The notes beneath the pieces are model-generated. The model had not been told where the DNA came from and did no database searches. It worked only from the letters and a program-made list of their open reading frames with translations. Positions 52,798 through 64,000 of a DNA stretch of 64,000 bases are shown here, in pieces. The stretch spans positions 84,026,340 to 84,090,339 of the forward strand of contig CM043971.1 in assembly GCA_014529385.2 (NCBI GenBank), in the 5' to 3' direction. How positions within the stretch are numbered: the first letter of the stretch is position 1; each line of letters opens with the position of its first letter. Source of the DNA: Adiantum capillus-veneris. Lineage: Eukaryota; Streptophyta; Polypodiopsida; Polypodiales; Pteridaceae. The position numbers and the translations under genes were made by a program.

Positions 52798-54060
52798 TTG
52801 CTAAAGACGGAACATGCTCTACTCAAGGAGGTAAGAAAGCTTCTAGCAGCAGGTTTCATTTATTCAGTGGAGAATTCAGAGTGGGTCTCTCCTGTTGTTG
52901 TCACTCCTAAGAAAAATGGCAAGTGGAGGGTGTGTGTGGATTACCGTCCCCTCAATGAGGCAACAAAAAGAGATCACTTTCCCCTCCCATTCTAGGATGA
53001 GATACTAAATGAGGTAGCTGGTCATGAGAAGTACACTGTGTGCAATGGTTACTCAGGTTACTTTCAAATAGGGATTGCATTGGAGGATCAATTGAAAACA
53101 ACCTTTATCACTCCTTGGAGTTGTTATGCTTTTAGAGTCATGCCATTTGGTCTGACAAATGCTCCTGCAACATTCCAACGTTTCATGAACATGGTGTTTC
53201 AAGCATTCTTTGGAAAGTCAATTAGGGAGTTCATTGATGATTTCTGCATTTATAGCTCAAAATCATTGCATCTACAAAGGGTAGAAGAAGGTTTAAAGAA
53301 GCTCTACAACATGAGAGGTCAACTCAACCCCGACAAGTGCCACATAGGTGAGGATGAAGTGATCTTGCTCGGTCACAAGGTTTCCTATAAAGGCATTGAG
53401 TTGGATCCTTCAAAAGCAAAGGCTCTTATTGAGCTCCCATCACCGAAGAGTCTTAAGGAGGTCATCTCTTTCATTCAGAAGGTGAAGTATATGTCACGCT
53501 TCATTCACTTAGCCTCGGAGTTGCTTCATCCTTTGCAAAAGTTGACACAACAAGTAGAATTTGCATGGTCTGGTGAGCTTGAAGAGTATTTTTGTAACAT
53601 TAAAGTCATTTTGTCAGAGCTACCAACACTCATGCCTCCTTGTTGGGAGTACACATTCTTTGTTAGCTCTAGTGTTGGAAGGGAAACAATTGGTGTTGTG
53701 TTGCTACAACAAGATCCCCACAGTACAAGGATGCGACCCATCTACTTTGCTAGTAGGGTCATGAATGCTTTGGAGAGAGACTACACATAAGCAGAACTCA
53801 TGATGCTTTCTCTCATGTTTGCGGTGAGAAAGTTTAGATCCTACCTACTACCAAAATTACCTGTTGTAATTCTCACTGTAGAAAATTTGTTCCCTTGGGT
53901 GTCATCTCAAATGAATCTTAGTACTAGGATCTCAAAGTGGATTATGGAGTTGCATGAGTTCCAATACTCTTTCAAGGTAGAAGATAGTGTGCGTGCACAA
54001 TTGGCAGGGATTCTCACTTATAGGGTACATGAGAAGGAAATTATGGTGCCTGACGTAAAG
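52798..54060 (+). pseudogene. Reverse transcriptase and first RNase H of unit A
   Basis: Phase shifts +1 from protease. RT landmarks: ALLKEVRKLLAAGFIYSV, VSPVVVTPKKNGKWRV, DYRPLNEATKRDHFPLPF, then TAG at 52993 where E1 has CAA; CNGYSGYFQIGIALEDQ, MPFGLTNAPATFQRFMNM and the catalytic FIDDFCIYS. RNase H: TIGVVLLQQDPHS, RPIYFASRVMNALERDYT, then TAA at 53788 (unit B has GAA), then MLSLMFAVRKFRSYLL and STRISKWIMELHEFQYSF. Two stops in one phase show recent decay. Confidence 0.92.
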
Positions 54061-54520
54061 ACCCTACCATTGCCACCACCAAAAAGTATTCCTAATGCTT
54101 TTACCTTGTTCTTTGATGGAGCTTTTCGTCGAGCCACAGGAAAAGCAGGGGGAGGGCTAGTGTTGCTCAACCCAAGTGGAGAGGTGGTCATGAAAGAGAA
54201 GTTCAATCTACCAAGTTCAGCTAGCAACAATGAAGCAGAATATGATACACTACTTCATGGTTTAAAAATATGCATTGGCCATGGTATACAACGTCTCATG
54301 GTAAAAGGGGATGCACTTCTCATTGTGAAGCAGATTTTAGGCATTTGGGCATGCAAAAATGAAAGACTAAGGGCCAAAGTTCATACCATCCGTAGGCTAT
54401 TTAATCAATTTGAGGAGGTGCAATTATATCATATTCCTAGGAAACAAAATGGAGATGCTGATTTACTTGCACAACAAGTCGTTGCATGTGTAAAGAAAGA
54501 AGTGCAGGTCATCATGGTGG
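54061..54520 (+). pseudogene. Second (Tat-type) RNase H of unit A
   Basis: This segment of the open frame 53800-55971 carries NAFTLFFDGAFRRATGKAGG (first Asp), SSASNNEAEYDTLLHGL (Glu), IQRLMVKGDALLIVKQILGI (Asp) and LYHIPRKQNGDADLLAQQ (last Asp), with all four acidic positions in place. The extra RNase H between the RT-linked RNase H and integrase is diagnostic of the Tat lineage. It follows a Pro-rich hinge (TLPLPPPKSIP). Confidence 0.9.
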
Positions 54521-55971
54521 TGGCTACTTTGAAGGAACCGAGGTACCAGGGATTGGAGTCATTGGCTCCCATCATTGGCTACATTTTGGAGGGTGAGTTT
54601 CCACCAGACTTCACAAAATCTCAGAAGAGGAGACTCATGAAGAAGGCAAGCATGTATCTCTTCATAGAAGGCTCCCTCTATCAAAGAGGGAAGGATAAAG
54701 TGTGTAGAAGAGTACCAACTATCGCGGAAATTCCAGCCATTCTAAAAGGTTTGCATGAAGAGGCATGTGGTGGTCATTTTTCCCAAGAATTAACTGTGAA
54801 GAAGATTTTTCTTGCGGGGTATGTTTGGCCAAGTCTGCATGTGGATGTCCAACATTGGTGTAAAAGTTGTCACAATTGTCAGGTAAATGGGAATAGAAGA
54901 TTGATTTATGGTCCAAGGAAAATTGTGCTTGCAAATGGACCCTTTGAAAAGTGGGGCATTGATGCTATGGGTCCTCTGCTTAGGACAAAAAATGGTAAAC
55001 TCTACATTCTAGTGGCTCTAGACTATATAACTAGGTGGGTGGAAGCACAAAGTGAGGCAAAGGTAAATGAGAGGACAGTGAGCAAATTCGTCTACACTCA
55101 CATTTGTTGTATATTTGGCACACCTTTGGAGATTGTTTCTGATAATGGTCTAGGGTTTAGAAAGGGATTGCTCATAGAAGTCTGTGAAGAACTTCGCATT
55201 CTACATCGTCATAGTACACCCTACTATCCCCAATCAAATGGTTTACTAGAAAAAGCTAATGGTGTCATTGCAGGCATCATTAGAAAGATGGTGAAAAACA
55301 AGACAAAGTTGTGGGATGACTTCTTGGATGGTGCCTTGTGGGCGTATCGAACCACATATAGGGAAGCCACGGAGTTCACACCATTTCACTTGGTCTATGG
55401 TCAAGAGGCTTTACAGCCAATTGACTTAAACATTCCAACAATGCGACTTCATGGCAAATCAGCACAAGATGATCAAGAAGCATGGATGGATCGACTTCTT
55501 ACCTTAGCTGATCTTGAGTGGAAAAGAGAAGCAGCATACGAGTGCTATAAGAGGAAAGCCACACAGACAAAGGAGAAGCTTGACAAGAAACTGAAGAAAA
55601 AAGGCATCAATGAAGGAGATCTTGTGCTAAGGTATGACAATCGACTCGATAATTGTTTTGATACCAAATTTGAAACAAGATGGCAGGGGCAATACATAGT
55701 CAAGAAGGCTTTCAATTCAAGTTACTATCAACTTATGGACTTGAATGGGAAAGAGCACTCCACGAAGGTAAACGGCTATCGCTTGAAGCCTTACCTGAGT
55801 CTCCTTCTACCAAAGGATCTACCAGAGCAAAAGGCAACTATCCCATGTAAGTATTGTTCCATGAAGCATGAGTGTAACACAAACCAAAATTCCAAGGGGC
55901 CAAACAATGAAGATCTTGTCAAGGACTCCGAAGCACTCTCTTTGGAAAAGATTCTTTATGATGGTACATGA
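54521..55971 (+). pseudogene. Integrase of unit A (open frame, but pol disrupted upstream)
   Basis: Open to TGA 55969. The zinc domain has LHEEACGGHFSQELTVKKIF and HWCKSCHNCQ. The DDE core has FEKWGIDAMGPLLRTKNG, EIVSDNGLGFRKG and YYPQSNGLLEKANGVIAGII, with 35 residues between second Asp and Glu. LWAYRTTYREATEFTPFHLV ends the core. The GPY/F-like module reads KFETRWQGQYIVKKAFNSSY (Gln where Pro is usual) and STKVNGYRLKPY. No chromodomain follows, which fits a non-chromovirus. Frame 53800-55971 is 723 codons long. Confidence 0.92.
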
Positions 55972-55982
55972 ATATACCATCA

Positions 55983-55999
55983 TCCTGGGGGAGGGCTAA
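55983..55999 (+). promoter_or_regulatory. Polypurine tract of unit A
   Basis: TCCTGGGGGAGGGCTAA lies directly before TGATAGCCG of the next LTR and 12 bases after the pol stop codon. Confidence 0.85.
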
Positions 56000-58380
56000 T
56001 GATAGCCGTTTTTCGGCTCTCTGTAATTGCCATAGTGAGTTATCTCACCCTATCAAATCACTCAAACACTGTGGTTATCGTCACCCTTTCACTGTATATA
56101 GGTGCGTGTGAGTTAGGGGACTTTTCCCATATCTCCTTACTGAAATAAAAAACCCTCAATTAGCTAGTCATGGGGCTAGTTGAGCCAAAAAAATAAAAAA
56201 TAAAAAAAATATAAGTATATTATGGCCCATGCGTATGTAAATGTTTCTTTGTATATAGGGCCTAAATAAAAGATTTTTTCATAATTATTTTGGTATTTAT
56301 TTAAATATTTCTACCTAGGTGTGTGTTATTTATGCTCTGTACATTGCCTCACCATTACCAGAATTTTTCTTACCATTTTTCATACTCTTTATTCCATATA
56401 CAAATATTTTCATGTAAGCTTCTCTTATATTTGGTGTAACTTCACCCCAACAAAAATCCAAAAAAACTAGTTTTATTTATGTGTATATTTTTTCACTATT
56501 GTGATTTTTCCCTTCCTACATCTATTTTGTTTTTTCCTAAAAAACTAGAACACCAAAAATATTTATCTTTTTATGGTAGCCTCATAATGAGAGAGATTTC
56601 TTTTGACCCCTTTATATTTTTTCCACTTATATTATTTATATTTGACATGTACATATTTTTTAGACCCCTCAATATTTGATTTTCTTAGTGGTACTATTCA
56701 CTTATATCATGATCTCAACAATATCTTCAACTATAGACCTACCAAATAAGGTCAAGGGTAGGTGGCATGCATACATGCACTATGGAGGGCTCACTCTTGG
56801 AGGTGTTCAAAAGAATCATCCAAAGAAGGACCCCACAAGGACCTTGTGCAGTGGAAAAAAACGGTCGGTTTTGCTGAATTTTTAAAGATCACTTTCTCTC
56901 CCAATTTGAAAAGGTGATACAAACAAAAGTTGTAGCTCGTGGGCTGAAATTTTGCCTCAAATTTTTTCATATTTTTTTGAGCTACGAGATGTGAGCTATG
57001 ATTTTATTAGTGGACCTCAGTTTTCCCATGCTATGCAGCCACACTCTCTCTTCTACTTTATCATTTTCCTCTTTCACACACACTTCTCCACTCATCATCC
57101 CCACCTCTCTCACCACTCCTCTCTGCACCCTACTCACCTTCTCCTCAACCTTGAAGAATAAGAGAAACCATGGTGAACTCATACCTCCCACACACAATTC
57201 CATTCCAAAATTGACCACCTAGTCTCATTTTTCCTCCTCCAAATTACCCATATCTATCAAAAAAACCACAAAATTCAGCCTCTTCTCTTAAAAGACAGCA
57301 TCATGGTGGTTGATTACTCAGCTTCAATTACCTTGTCTCTCAAGGAAGGTCAAGAGTGGAGAAAAAATGTAGCGTCAAAGCTAGTGGACCGTCAACAAGC
57401 GTCAAAATTGGCCCTACTCAAGACACTTGGAGCATCAACCTTGTAAGAAATCCACCTTTTCTTACCTCTTAAGAGTTTTTCTTCCTTATTTGTATCCTAC
57501 ATGGATACTCCCATTGTAAATATCCAATTCCATTTGTAAATTAATACTAACTCTACTAACACTAACCCACTATGAAAAGTCCTATCACCTCCATTTCTCT
57601 CCTCTCTCTTTCCCCACCAACTTCTTGATAATTCCAAGCAAAAGAAATTAGATAAATTGCTGAAAATCTAATCCAACCATGGTTAGAGGAGTAACCCAAG
57701 CCTTGAAAATTGCTATAAAAGGAGGGTGTAGCTAGCACAAAAAGGGGGAGAAGAAAGAGCACTATGCTATAGCTTGAGAAGCCAAGCTCAACCTCTTGAG
57801 AAGGAGCTCTTGAGTGGAATCTCATTGGCATTAGGCATATGTATGTGTTGTATTAGGGGTGATAAGCAAGGGAACTCTATGCCATTGTAAGAGAGAGTGA
57901 TCATTAAATTGAGAGTAGGAAATCTATCATTTCTCCTACTAGAGTAAGCCCAACATTTGCTGAATCAAGGAGGGTGAATTTGGACTAAGCATGGATACCT
58001 TGTCTCCCTTCCAACGTGAAGTCATGGACAATAATGATGTGTAAGTGTCTTGGTGTTTTATTTAAGTTCTTGATAGCTTGTCTCCGCGTATTGTTATCAA
58101 TTTAGCCATAAATCCCACATGCTGTAAGAGGGCGACAGGGTGGAGAGGACTCCCCTGGCCTTAAGACAGTGCTTGGGGTGGCTTTTTTCTTGTGATGTGT
58201 TGTGGTGTAATTTACTCAGGCTATATTGAACTAATACTAATCTCACTTTGATTGGTCATGACAGATTTGTAAGAAGGCATTAGTGCAAAAAGCACCCCCT
58301 TCCCCCTTCTCTCTCTTTCTTACATATATATATTTATGTTTTCTTGATCATTAACGATACACTTCAAAGCAGCCCGAGCA

Positions 58381-58450
<70 letters not shown>

Positions 58451-58709
58451 TTTTAGTGTGTGAGAGTGTTCCATTGGTGTTAGGGTTAGTGTAAATTCCT
58501 TGCTTGTTTGTGGGTTGCTCTAACGATTCTCCTCTTTTGCGTCCTAGTTCGCTCTTAAACTAGGTGGTGCCCCTTGTGTAGTTGGGATTTGGCTGTGGGT
58601 TTGTTGTTTTGGTTTGTGTTGTGTTTTGCCCCAGCCCCATTGAGCAGCACGGGAGCCTTGAAGGGTGTCTAGAGGTTGCTCTTCTTGTTGCCCGCCCCGG
58701 ACCGCCTCA
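56000..58709 (+). repeat. Shared middle LTR (3' of unit A, 5' of unit B)
   Basis: It starts TGATAGCCG after the unit A polypurine tract and ends CTCA at 58709, five bases before the unit B PBS. It contains TATAAAA at 57714 and a CT run at 58384-58447. It keeps about 150 bp near 58189-58342 missing from the first LTR. Confidence 0.92.
57714..57720 (+). promoter_or_regulatory. TATA box of the middle LTR
   Basis: TATAAAA in the same context as at 49326. Confidence 0.72.
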
Positions 58710-58713
58710 ATTT

Positions 58714-58731
58714 TGGTGCCCCCACGGAGGA
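58714..58731 (+). promoter_or_regulatory. PBS of unit B
   Basis: TGGTGCCCCCACGGAGGA, identical to unit A. Confidence 0.65.
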
Positions 58732-58786
58732 CAAGCTTGTGTATGTTTTGTGAAGGCTCAACCTTTAGCATAATCAAGTAGCTTGC

Positions 58787-58987
58787 ATGAATCACGAGAA
58801 TTTGTATGATCCATTCATTCCCATTGCAAGGCAAAAGGTACACATAGTTGTTAGTACTAAGTTGCAATTTCAGCGAGTAATTCGTAGAATTTTAGGTCCT
58901 CTTAGGTTGGTAGAGATAAACGCATCAGTAAATCCTTTTACGACCTTAGTTTGGACGTCTATATTTTTGTTTTGTTTTAAGAATTAG
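58787..58987 (+). pseudogene. First small pre-gag ORF of unit B, frameshifted
   Basis: It is identical to 50259-50471 for the first ~50 codons (MNHENLYDPFIPIARQ...), then a deletion of about 19 bp after AATCCTTTTA changes frame and the conserved C-terminus (ILPLIRYD...) is lost. Confidence 0.65.
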
Positions 58988-59001
58988 GTCATGCATAGAC
59001 C

Positions 59002-59220
59002 ATGGATAATGGCCCAGGAATACAGGTTTTTTCCTTTCATTTCACTCCACACATTAGAGTAAACATTGCAATTAGTAGAAAAATCCATTTTCAACAACGT
59101 ATGGTATTCATGTTTGGTGCCCAAAGAGTAGGAGAAATTCTCGCATCACCAAACCCTGTCATTCTACCTCTTATTGATTATCATAGGTCATTTGATGTGA
59201 ATATTTTTATTTTGTTGTAG
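59002..59220 (+). CDS. Second small pre-gag ORF of unit B
   Basis: 72 codons, differing from 50493-50711 by one visible residue (MDNGPG for MDNVPG). Intact although gag just downstream has an early stop. Confidence 0.72.
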   Translation: MDNGPGIQVFSFHFTPHIRVNIAISRKIHFQQRMVFMFGAQRVGEILASPNPVILPLIDYHRSFDVNIFILL

Positions 59221-59304
59221 AATAGATTGCAATTTAGAAAATATTATTGTGTAAATCTTTTAAAGAAAGAAAAAACAAAAACGCATCACTTTGAAATCAA
59301 TTCA

Positions 59305-60471
59305 ATGGAGATCCAACGCCAAATGTCTGGATATCCTCTTTTCTTTGGAGAGCCTTAAGAGGATGCAGAATTATTTCTAGCGAATTTCAAGATGTCCTTC
59401 CGTATCAAGAGGATAGTAACTGATCAAGAACGTGTAGAAATGTTTGAGGTGGTCCTTAGGAAAGATGCTAGCACTTGGTTTGACTCTTTGCCTGAGGAAG
59501 TTAAAGGGAATTACACGAAAGTTTTGAATCATTTCAAGAAATACTTCTTTGATCCCCAAAACACTCAAAAATTATGGCAAGACATTGTTTCTCATAAGCA
59601 AAAAGACTTAGATGACTACTACTTGTACAAGCAAGAGTTTCTACGTCTTTGGGCTCTATGGATACGAAATGTTGCTAACCCTGGTGATGGTGCAGAATTT
59701 TTAAAGAAGGAGAGGTTCATAGCCGGGCTCTTTCCTGAGCTTAAGGAAAACGTTGAGACGGGTGCACCTGCTACTTTTGATGCAGCTGAAACTAGGGCTG
59801 CTGAGAAGTATAGGAAACTCAAGTGCTTAAGGGGAGAGGTTCCAATAGAAGGTCTTAGACCCAAAGGTAAGTCACAAGCATCAACATCTAGGGAGCTTCC
59901 TGAGGTAACGGCTGAAGTGATTGAGAAGTTAAATGAATCTTTAAGAAGCCTGTCAATTCACCTTGCACAAGCTGTAGGTCCAAAGGGACAAGCAAAGAAG
60001 TCAGAAGAGAGAGAGCCACGAACTAGGAGAGTCTTGCAATGTTGGAATTGCGGAGATTCTGGACATGGGATGTATAATTGTCCTTGGCCCCATGGAGAGC
60101 CAGGGAGACCTAACTTGAATTACCCAGTGATGAATGCAGGAGAAGGAGCTGGTCAACAACCAAGGCTTCTACAAAGGCCAAATGGACCAACACCATCTCC
60201 ACAAGGGGTAGAAGGAGTTCCACCTTTGCCAGATCCAAATGTGCATGTGGTAGAGGTGACAAATTCAAATGAGGTTGACATGGAAGCCATGGCATTAAGC
60301 GTGGCTGAGGAAAAGGTAAAGAGAAAGAAGGAGTCACATCACAGAGTGACCATGGACAAGGCAAGAAGGCAAAGGAAACCAAGGAAACCAAGAGGACTCG
60401 ACGTCGTATCAACCTCCAAGACTTCCCTCTTGGACATGGTATGGCTCCGTAAAACTTGTTGGAAGACATGA
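59305..60471 (+). pseudogene. gag of unit B, nonsense near N-terminus
   Basis: ATG 59305 (MEIQRQMSGYPLFFGEP), then TAA at 59356 where unit A has GAA. The remaining frame (from 59392, FRIKRIVTDQERVEMFEVVL) keeps the Gag core and the knuckle CWNCGDSGHGMYNCP. A 1-bp deletion near 60289 shifts the tail so the open frame runs to 60471 in a wrong phase. At the position of unit A's gag-stop TAG, unit B has CAG. Confidence 0.9.
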
Positions 60472-61305
60472 GAGGTAAGGGTCTTGATATTTCATGGCCT
60501 CAATTTCTTGCATTATGTCCACAAGTTAGGAGGGATTTAACAAGGGCAGTTAGCACTAGGAGAAAGGTAAAAGAGAGTGTGCCTGTTGTAAAAATTGCAC
60601 AAGATGAAATGAATGAGGACATTACACCGGTGCTAGACTATTACATCAAAGGAAGATTGGTTAGGAAAGGTCTAGTGGATGGGGGTGCACAAATTTGCAT
60701 CATGACAGAGGGACTCATGCAAAGACTTGGCATGCACATCCAGGAGACACCTGAAATCAATGTCAAGATGGCAAACAATAGCAAGGCTAGGTGTGTAGGC
60801 ATTTGTAAAAATGTCTTTGTAGAGGCCTTTGGCATTAAGAAAGCGGTGGATTTTTATGTTATGTCGACCAAGGGAAGTGGTTATCCATTTATCCTAGGAA
60901 GACCATGGCTAATGAAAATGCAAGCTTTGCAGGATTGGGAGAGTGGGAAATTAATTTGCAGGAATGACAATCATAAGAAGGTTGTCTTTGACATGAAGGA
61001 GCAACGCCAAGAGGAGCTCCATGAAGAATCATCTCAAAGTGAGACGGAAGAAGGTTGGACCGATAGCACTTCAGAAGAAGAAAGGAGCGGCAGCATTACT
61101 GAAGAGGAGTCTTCCATGGAAGTCATGGGGGTAAGGTTTAAGCCAGGCAACCAAGAGACCTCTTGTCAAGGCTTGGAGGAGGTAGGTCCTCAAGACAACG
61201 AAGGTGTTCAAGATGAAGGGATGCTGGAAGGTATGCTATCAACAACACTTACAAAGGATGAAAGAGAGGAGTTCAAATGTGTGCTAAGGAAGTTTCCTAG
61301 GCTTT
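60456..61305 (+). pseudogene. Aspartic protease of unit B
   Basis: As in unit A: LVDGGAQICIMTEGLMQ, GSGYPFILGRPWLMKM and the acidic linker. TAA near 60451 (TAC in unit A) separates it from gag. The same deletion/frameshift before RT lies at about 61305. Confidence 0.88.
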
Positions 61306-63127
61306 TTGCTAAAGACGGAACATGCTCTACTCAAGGAGGTAAGAAAGCTTCTAGCAGCAGGTTTCATTTATTCAGTGGAGAATTCAGAGTGGGTCTCTCC
61401 TGTTGTTGTCACTCCTAAGAAAAATGGCAAGTGGAGGGTGTGTGTGGATTACCGTCCCCTCAATGAGGCAACAAAAAGAGATCACTTTCCCCTCCCATTC
61501 TAGGATGAGATACTAAATGAGGTAGCTGGTCATGAGAAGTACACTGTGTGCGATGGTTACTCAGGTTACTTTCAAATAGGGATTGCATTGGAGGATCAAT
61601 TGAAAACAACCTTTATCACTCCTTGGAGTTGTTATGCTTTTAGAGTCATGCCATTTGGTCTGACAAATGCTCCTGCAACATTCCAACGTTTCATGAACAT
61701 GGTGTTTCAAGCATTCTTTGGAAAGTCAATTAGGGAGTTCATTGATGATTTCTGCATTTATAGCTCAAAATCATTGCATCTACAAAGGGTAGAAGAAGGT
61801 TTAAAGAAGCTCTACAACATGAGAGGTCAACTCAACCCCGACAAGTGCCACATAGGTGAGGATGAAGTGATCTTGCTCGGTCACAAGGTTTCCTATAAAG
61901 GCATTGAGTTGGATCCTTCAAAAGCAAAGGCTCTTATTGAGCTCCCATCACCGAAGAGTCTTAAGGAGGTCATCTCTTTCATTCAGAAGGTGAAGTATAT
62001 GTCACGCTTCATTCACTTAGCCTCGGAGTTGCTTCATCCTTTGCAAAAGTTGACACAACAAGTAGAATTTGCATGGTCTGGTGAGCTTGAAGAGTATTTT
62101 TGTAACATTAAAGTCATTTTGTCAGAGCTACCAACACTCATGCCTCCTTGTTGGGAGTACACATTCTTTGTTAGCTCTAGTGTTGGAAGGGAAACAATTG
62201 GTGCTGTGTTGCTACAACAAGATCCCCATAGTACAAGGATGCGACCCATCTACTTTGCTAGTAGGGTCATGAATGCTTTGGAGAGAGACTACACAGAAGC
62301 AGAACTCATGATGCTTTCTCTCATGTTTGCGGTGAGAAAGTTTAGATCCTACCTACTACCAAAATTACCTGTTGTAATTCTCACTGCAGAAAATTTGTTC
62401 CCTTGGGTGTCATCTCAAATGAATCTTAGTACTAGGATCTCAAAGTGGATTATGGAGTTGGAAGAGTTCGAATACTCTTTCAAGGTAGAAGATAGTGTGC
62501 GTGCACAATTGGCAGGGATTCTCACTTATAGGGTACATGAGAAGGAAATTAAGGTGCCTGACGTAAAGACCCTACCATTGCCACCACCAAAAAGTATTCC
62601 TAATGCTTTTACCTTGTTCTTTGATGGAGCTTTTCGTCGAGCCACAGGAAAAGCAGGGGGAGGGCTAGTGTTGCTCAACCCAAGTGGAGAGGTGGTCATG
62701 AAAGAGAAGTTCAATCTACCAAGTTCAGCTAGCAACAATGAAGACGAATATGACACACTACTTCATGGTTTAAAAATATGCATTGGCCATGGTATACAAC
62801 GTCTCATAGTAAAAGGGGATGCACTTCTCATTGTGAAGCAGATTTTAGGCATTTGGGCATGCAAAAATGAAAGACTAAGGGCCAAAGTTCATACCATCCG
62901 TAGGCTATTTAATCAATTTGAGGAGGTGCAATTATATCATATTCCTAGGAAACAAAATGGAGATGCTGATTTACTTGCACAACAAGCCGTTGCATGTGTA
63001 AAGAAAGAAGTGCAGGTCATCATGGTGGCGGCTGTTGTGAAGCAACCGAGGTACCAGGGATTGGAGTCATTGGCTCCCATCATTGGCTACATTTTGGAGG
63101 GTGAGTTTCCACCAGAAGACGAGACTC
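61306..63127 (+). pseudogene. RT and both RNase H domains of unit B
   Basis: The same phase runs from 61306; TAG at 61501 is shared with unit A, after which 61546-63189 is open for about 547 codons. It includes FIDDFCIYS, RPIYFASRVM with TEAELMMLSLMFAV (the unit A TAA is GAA here), and the second RNase H (FFDGAFRRATGK, SNNEDEYDTLL, VKGDALLIVKQ, NGDADLLAQQ). The frame is lost near 63116 by a 17-bp deletion relative to unit A. Confidence 0.9.
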
Positions 63128-64000
63128 ATGAAGAAGGAAAGCATGTATCTCTTCCTAGAAGGCTCCCTCTATCAAAGAGGGAAGGATAAAGTGTGCAGAA
63201 GAGTACCAACTATCGCGGAAATTCCAACCATTCTAAAAGGTTTGCATGAAGAGGCATGTGGTGGTCATTTTTCCCAAGAATTAACTGTGAAGAAGATTTT
63301 TCTTGCGGGGTATGTTTGGCCAAGTCTGCATGTGGATGTCCAACATTGGTGTAAAAGTTGTCACAATTGTCAGGTAAATGGGAATAGAAGATTGATTTAT
63401 GGTCCAAGGCAAATTGTGCTTGCAAATGGACCCTTTGAAAAGTGGGGCATTGATGCTATGGGTCCTCTGCCTAGGACAAAAAATGGTAAACTCTACATTC
63501 TAGTGGCTCTAGACTATATGACTAGGTGGGTGGAAGCACAAAGTGTGGCAAAGGTAAATGAGAGGACAATGAGCAAATTCGTCTACACTCACATTTGTTG
63601 TAGATTTGGCACACCTTTGGAGATTGTTTCTGATAATGGTCCAGGGTTTAGAAAGGGATTTCTCACAGAAGTCTGTGAAGAACTTCGCATTCTACATCGT
63701 CACAGTACACCCTACTATCCCCAATCAAATGGTTTTCTAGAAAAAGCTAATGGTGTCATTGCAGGCATCATTAGAAAGATGGTGAAAAACAAGACAAAGT
63801 TCTGGGATGACTTCTTGGATGGTGCCTTGTGGGCGTATCGAACCACATACAGGGAAGCCACGGAGTTCACACCATTTCACTTGGTCTATGGTCAAGAGGC
63901 TTTACAGCCAATTGAACTAAACATTCAAACAATGCGACTTCATGGCAAATCAGCACTAGATGATCAAGAAGCATGGATGGATCGACTTCTTACCTTAGCT
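63128..64000 (+). pseudogene. Integrase of unit B, continuing past the window
   Basis: After the 17-bp deletion the integrase frame is open from ATG 63128 to the window edge. Zinc motif: EEACGGHFSQELTVKKIF and CKSCHNCQ. DDE core: WGIDAMGPLPRTKNG, EIVSDNGPGFRKGF and YYPQSNGFLEKANG; SDNGPGF is closer to the family norm than unit A's SDNGLGF. The tail lies outside. Confidence 0.9.

Larger units (their letters stand above)
47612..55999 (+). mobile_element. Tat-like Ty3/gypsy unit A (LTR plus internal region)
   Basis: LTR at 47612-50181, PBS 50186, two small ORFs, gag, protease, RT, RNase H, second RNase H, integrase and a polypurine tract ending at 55999. The next LTR (56000-58709) is shared with unit B, so the array is LTR-A-LTR-B. 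The left neighbour is the interrupted reverse element; GCTAT (47607-47611) would be the left target duplication, with the right partner outside the window. It carries one deletion/frameshift and three stops in gag-pol and is non-autonomous. Confidence 0.93.
56000..64000 (+). mobile_element. Tat-like Ty3/gypsy unit B, cut by the window end
   Basis: Unit B repeats unit A nearly base for base in the same orientation: LTR, PBS (58714), small ORFs, gag, protease, RT, two RNase H domains and integrase to 64000. It shares unit A's protease-RT deletion and RT stop, but has private lesions: gag TAA 59356, a 1-bp deletion near 60289, TAA near 60451, and a 17-bp deletion near 63116. Confidence 0.93.

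Overview
The window is nuclear DNA of a land plant with a large, repeat-rich genome. The evidence is nested Ty3/gypsy and Ty1/copia LTR retrotransposons of plant type, plant primer-binding sites (PBS), a MITE and long (TC)n/(GA)n tracts. A fern, lycophyte or gymnosperm would all fit; the sequence alone does not decide. I recognise no host gene, tRNA, rRNA or CRISPR array. Nearly every coding trace is a transposon gene, and most are broken.

Layout. 1-8285: unassigned and degenerate repeat DNA, a seven-unit 159-bp satellite (4752-5905), a 29-bp minisatellite (6250-6495) and a copia gag remnant. 8286-13726: one structurally complete LTR element with 145/151-bp LTRs, an exact 5-bp target duplication (GTTGT), an initiator-Met-type PBS and a polypurine tract, but no recognisable gag-pol. 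About 4 kb of its interior is a chain of short perfect hairpins. 13732-20982: unassigned DNA, a reverse-strand copia LTR and a decayed forward copia pol with its 3' LTR. 21479-26570: a reverse LTR fragment of the Tat-like family, then an internally deleted chromovirus (PBS, an odd pre-gag ORF, gag, chromodomain tail).

26571-36836: Tat-like Ty3/gypsy element E1 (truncated 5' LTR, internal region, full 3' LTR). Its 3' LTR carries a 248-bp MITE with an 8-bp target duplication; the 5' LTR keeps the empty site. E1 abuts a reverse copia element (36837-38560). 38660-43134: an old element with PBS and quasi-periodic palindromes, an unrecognised ORF and a gag-like fragment. 43138-47611: a reverse-strand Ty3/gypsy pol with an extra ORF downstream of integrase, interrupted at 47612 by the next element.

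47612-64000: two Tat-like units in direct tandem sharing the middle LTR (LTR-internal-LTR-internal, cut by the window end). Both carry the same lethal lesions (a deletion/frameshift at the protease-RT junction and a TAG in RT), so the defects predate the tandem. All three Tat-like copies (E1, A, B) have a conserved ~72-residue ORF between PBS and gag; in unit A it is preceded by a second, diverged paralogue. The pol order in A/B is gag, protease, RT, RNase H, second RNase H, integrase, GPY/F-like tail.

The two strongest candidates for something undescribed are the hairpin-chain short-LTR element (8286-13726) and the paired pre-gag small ORFs of the Tat-like family.
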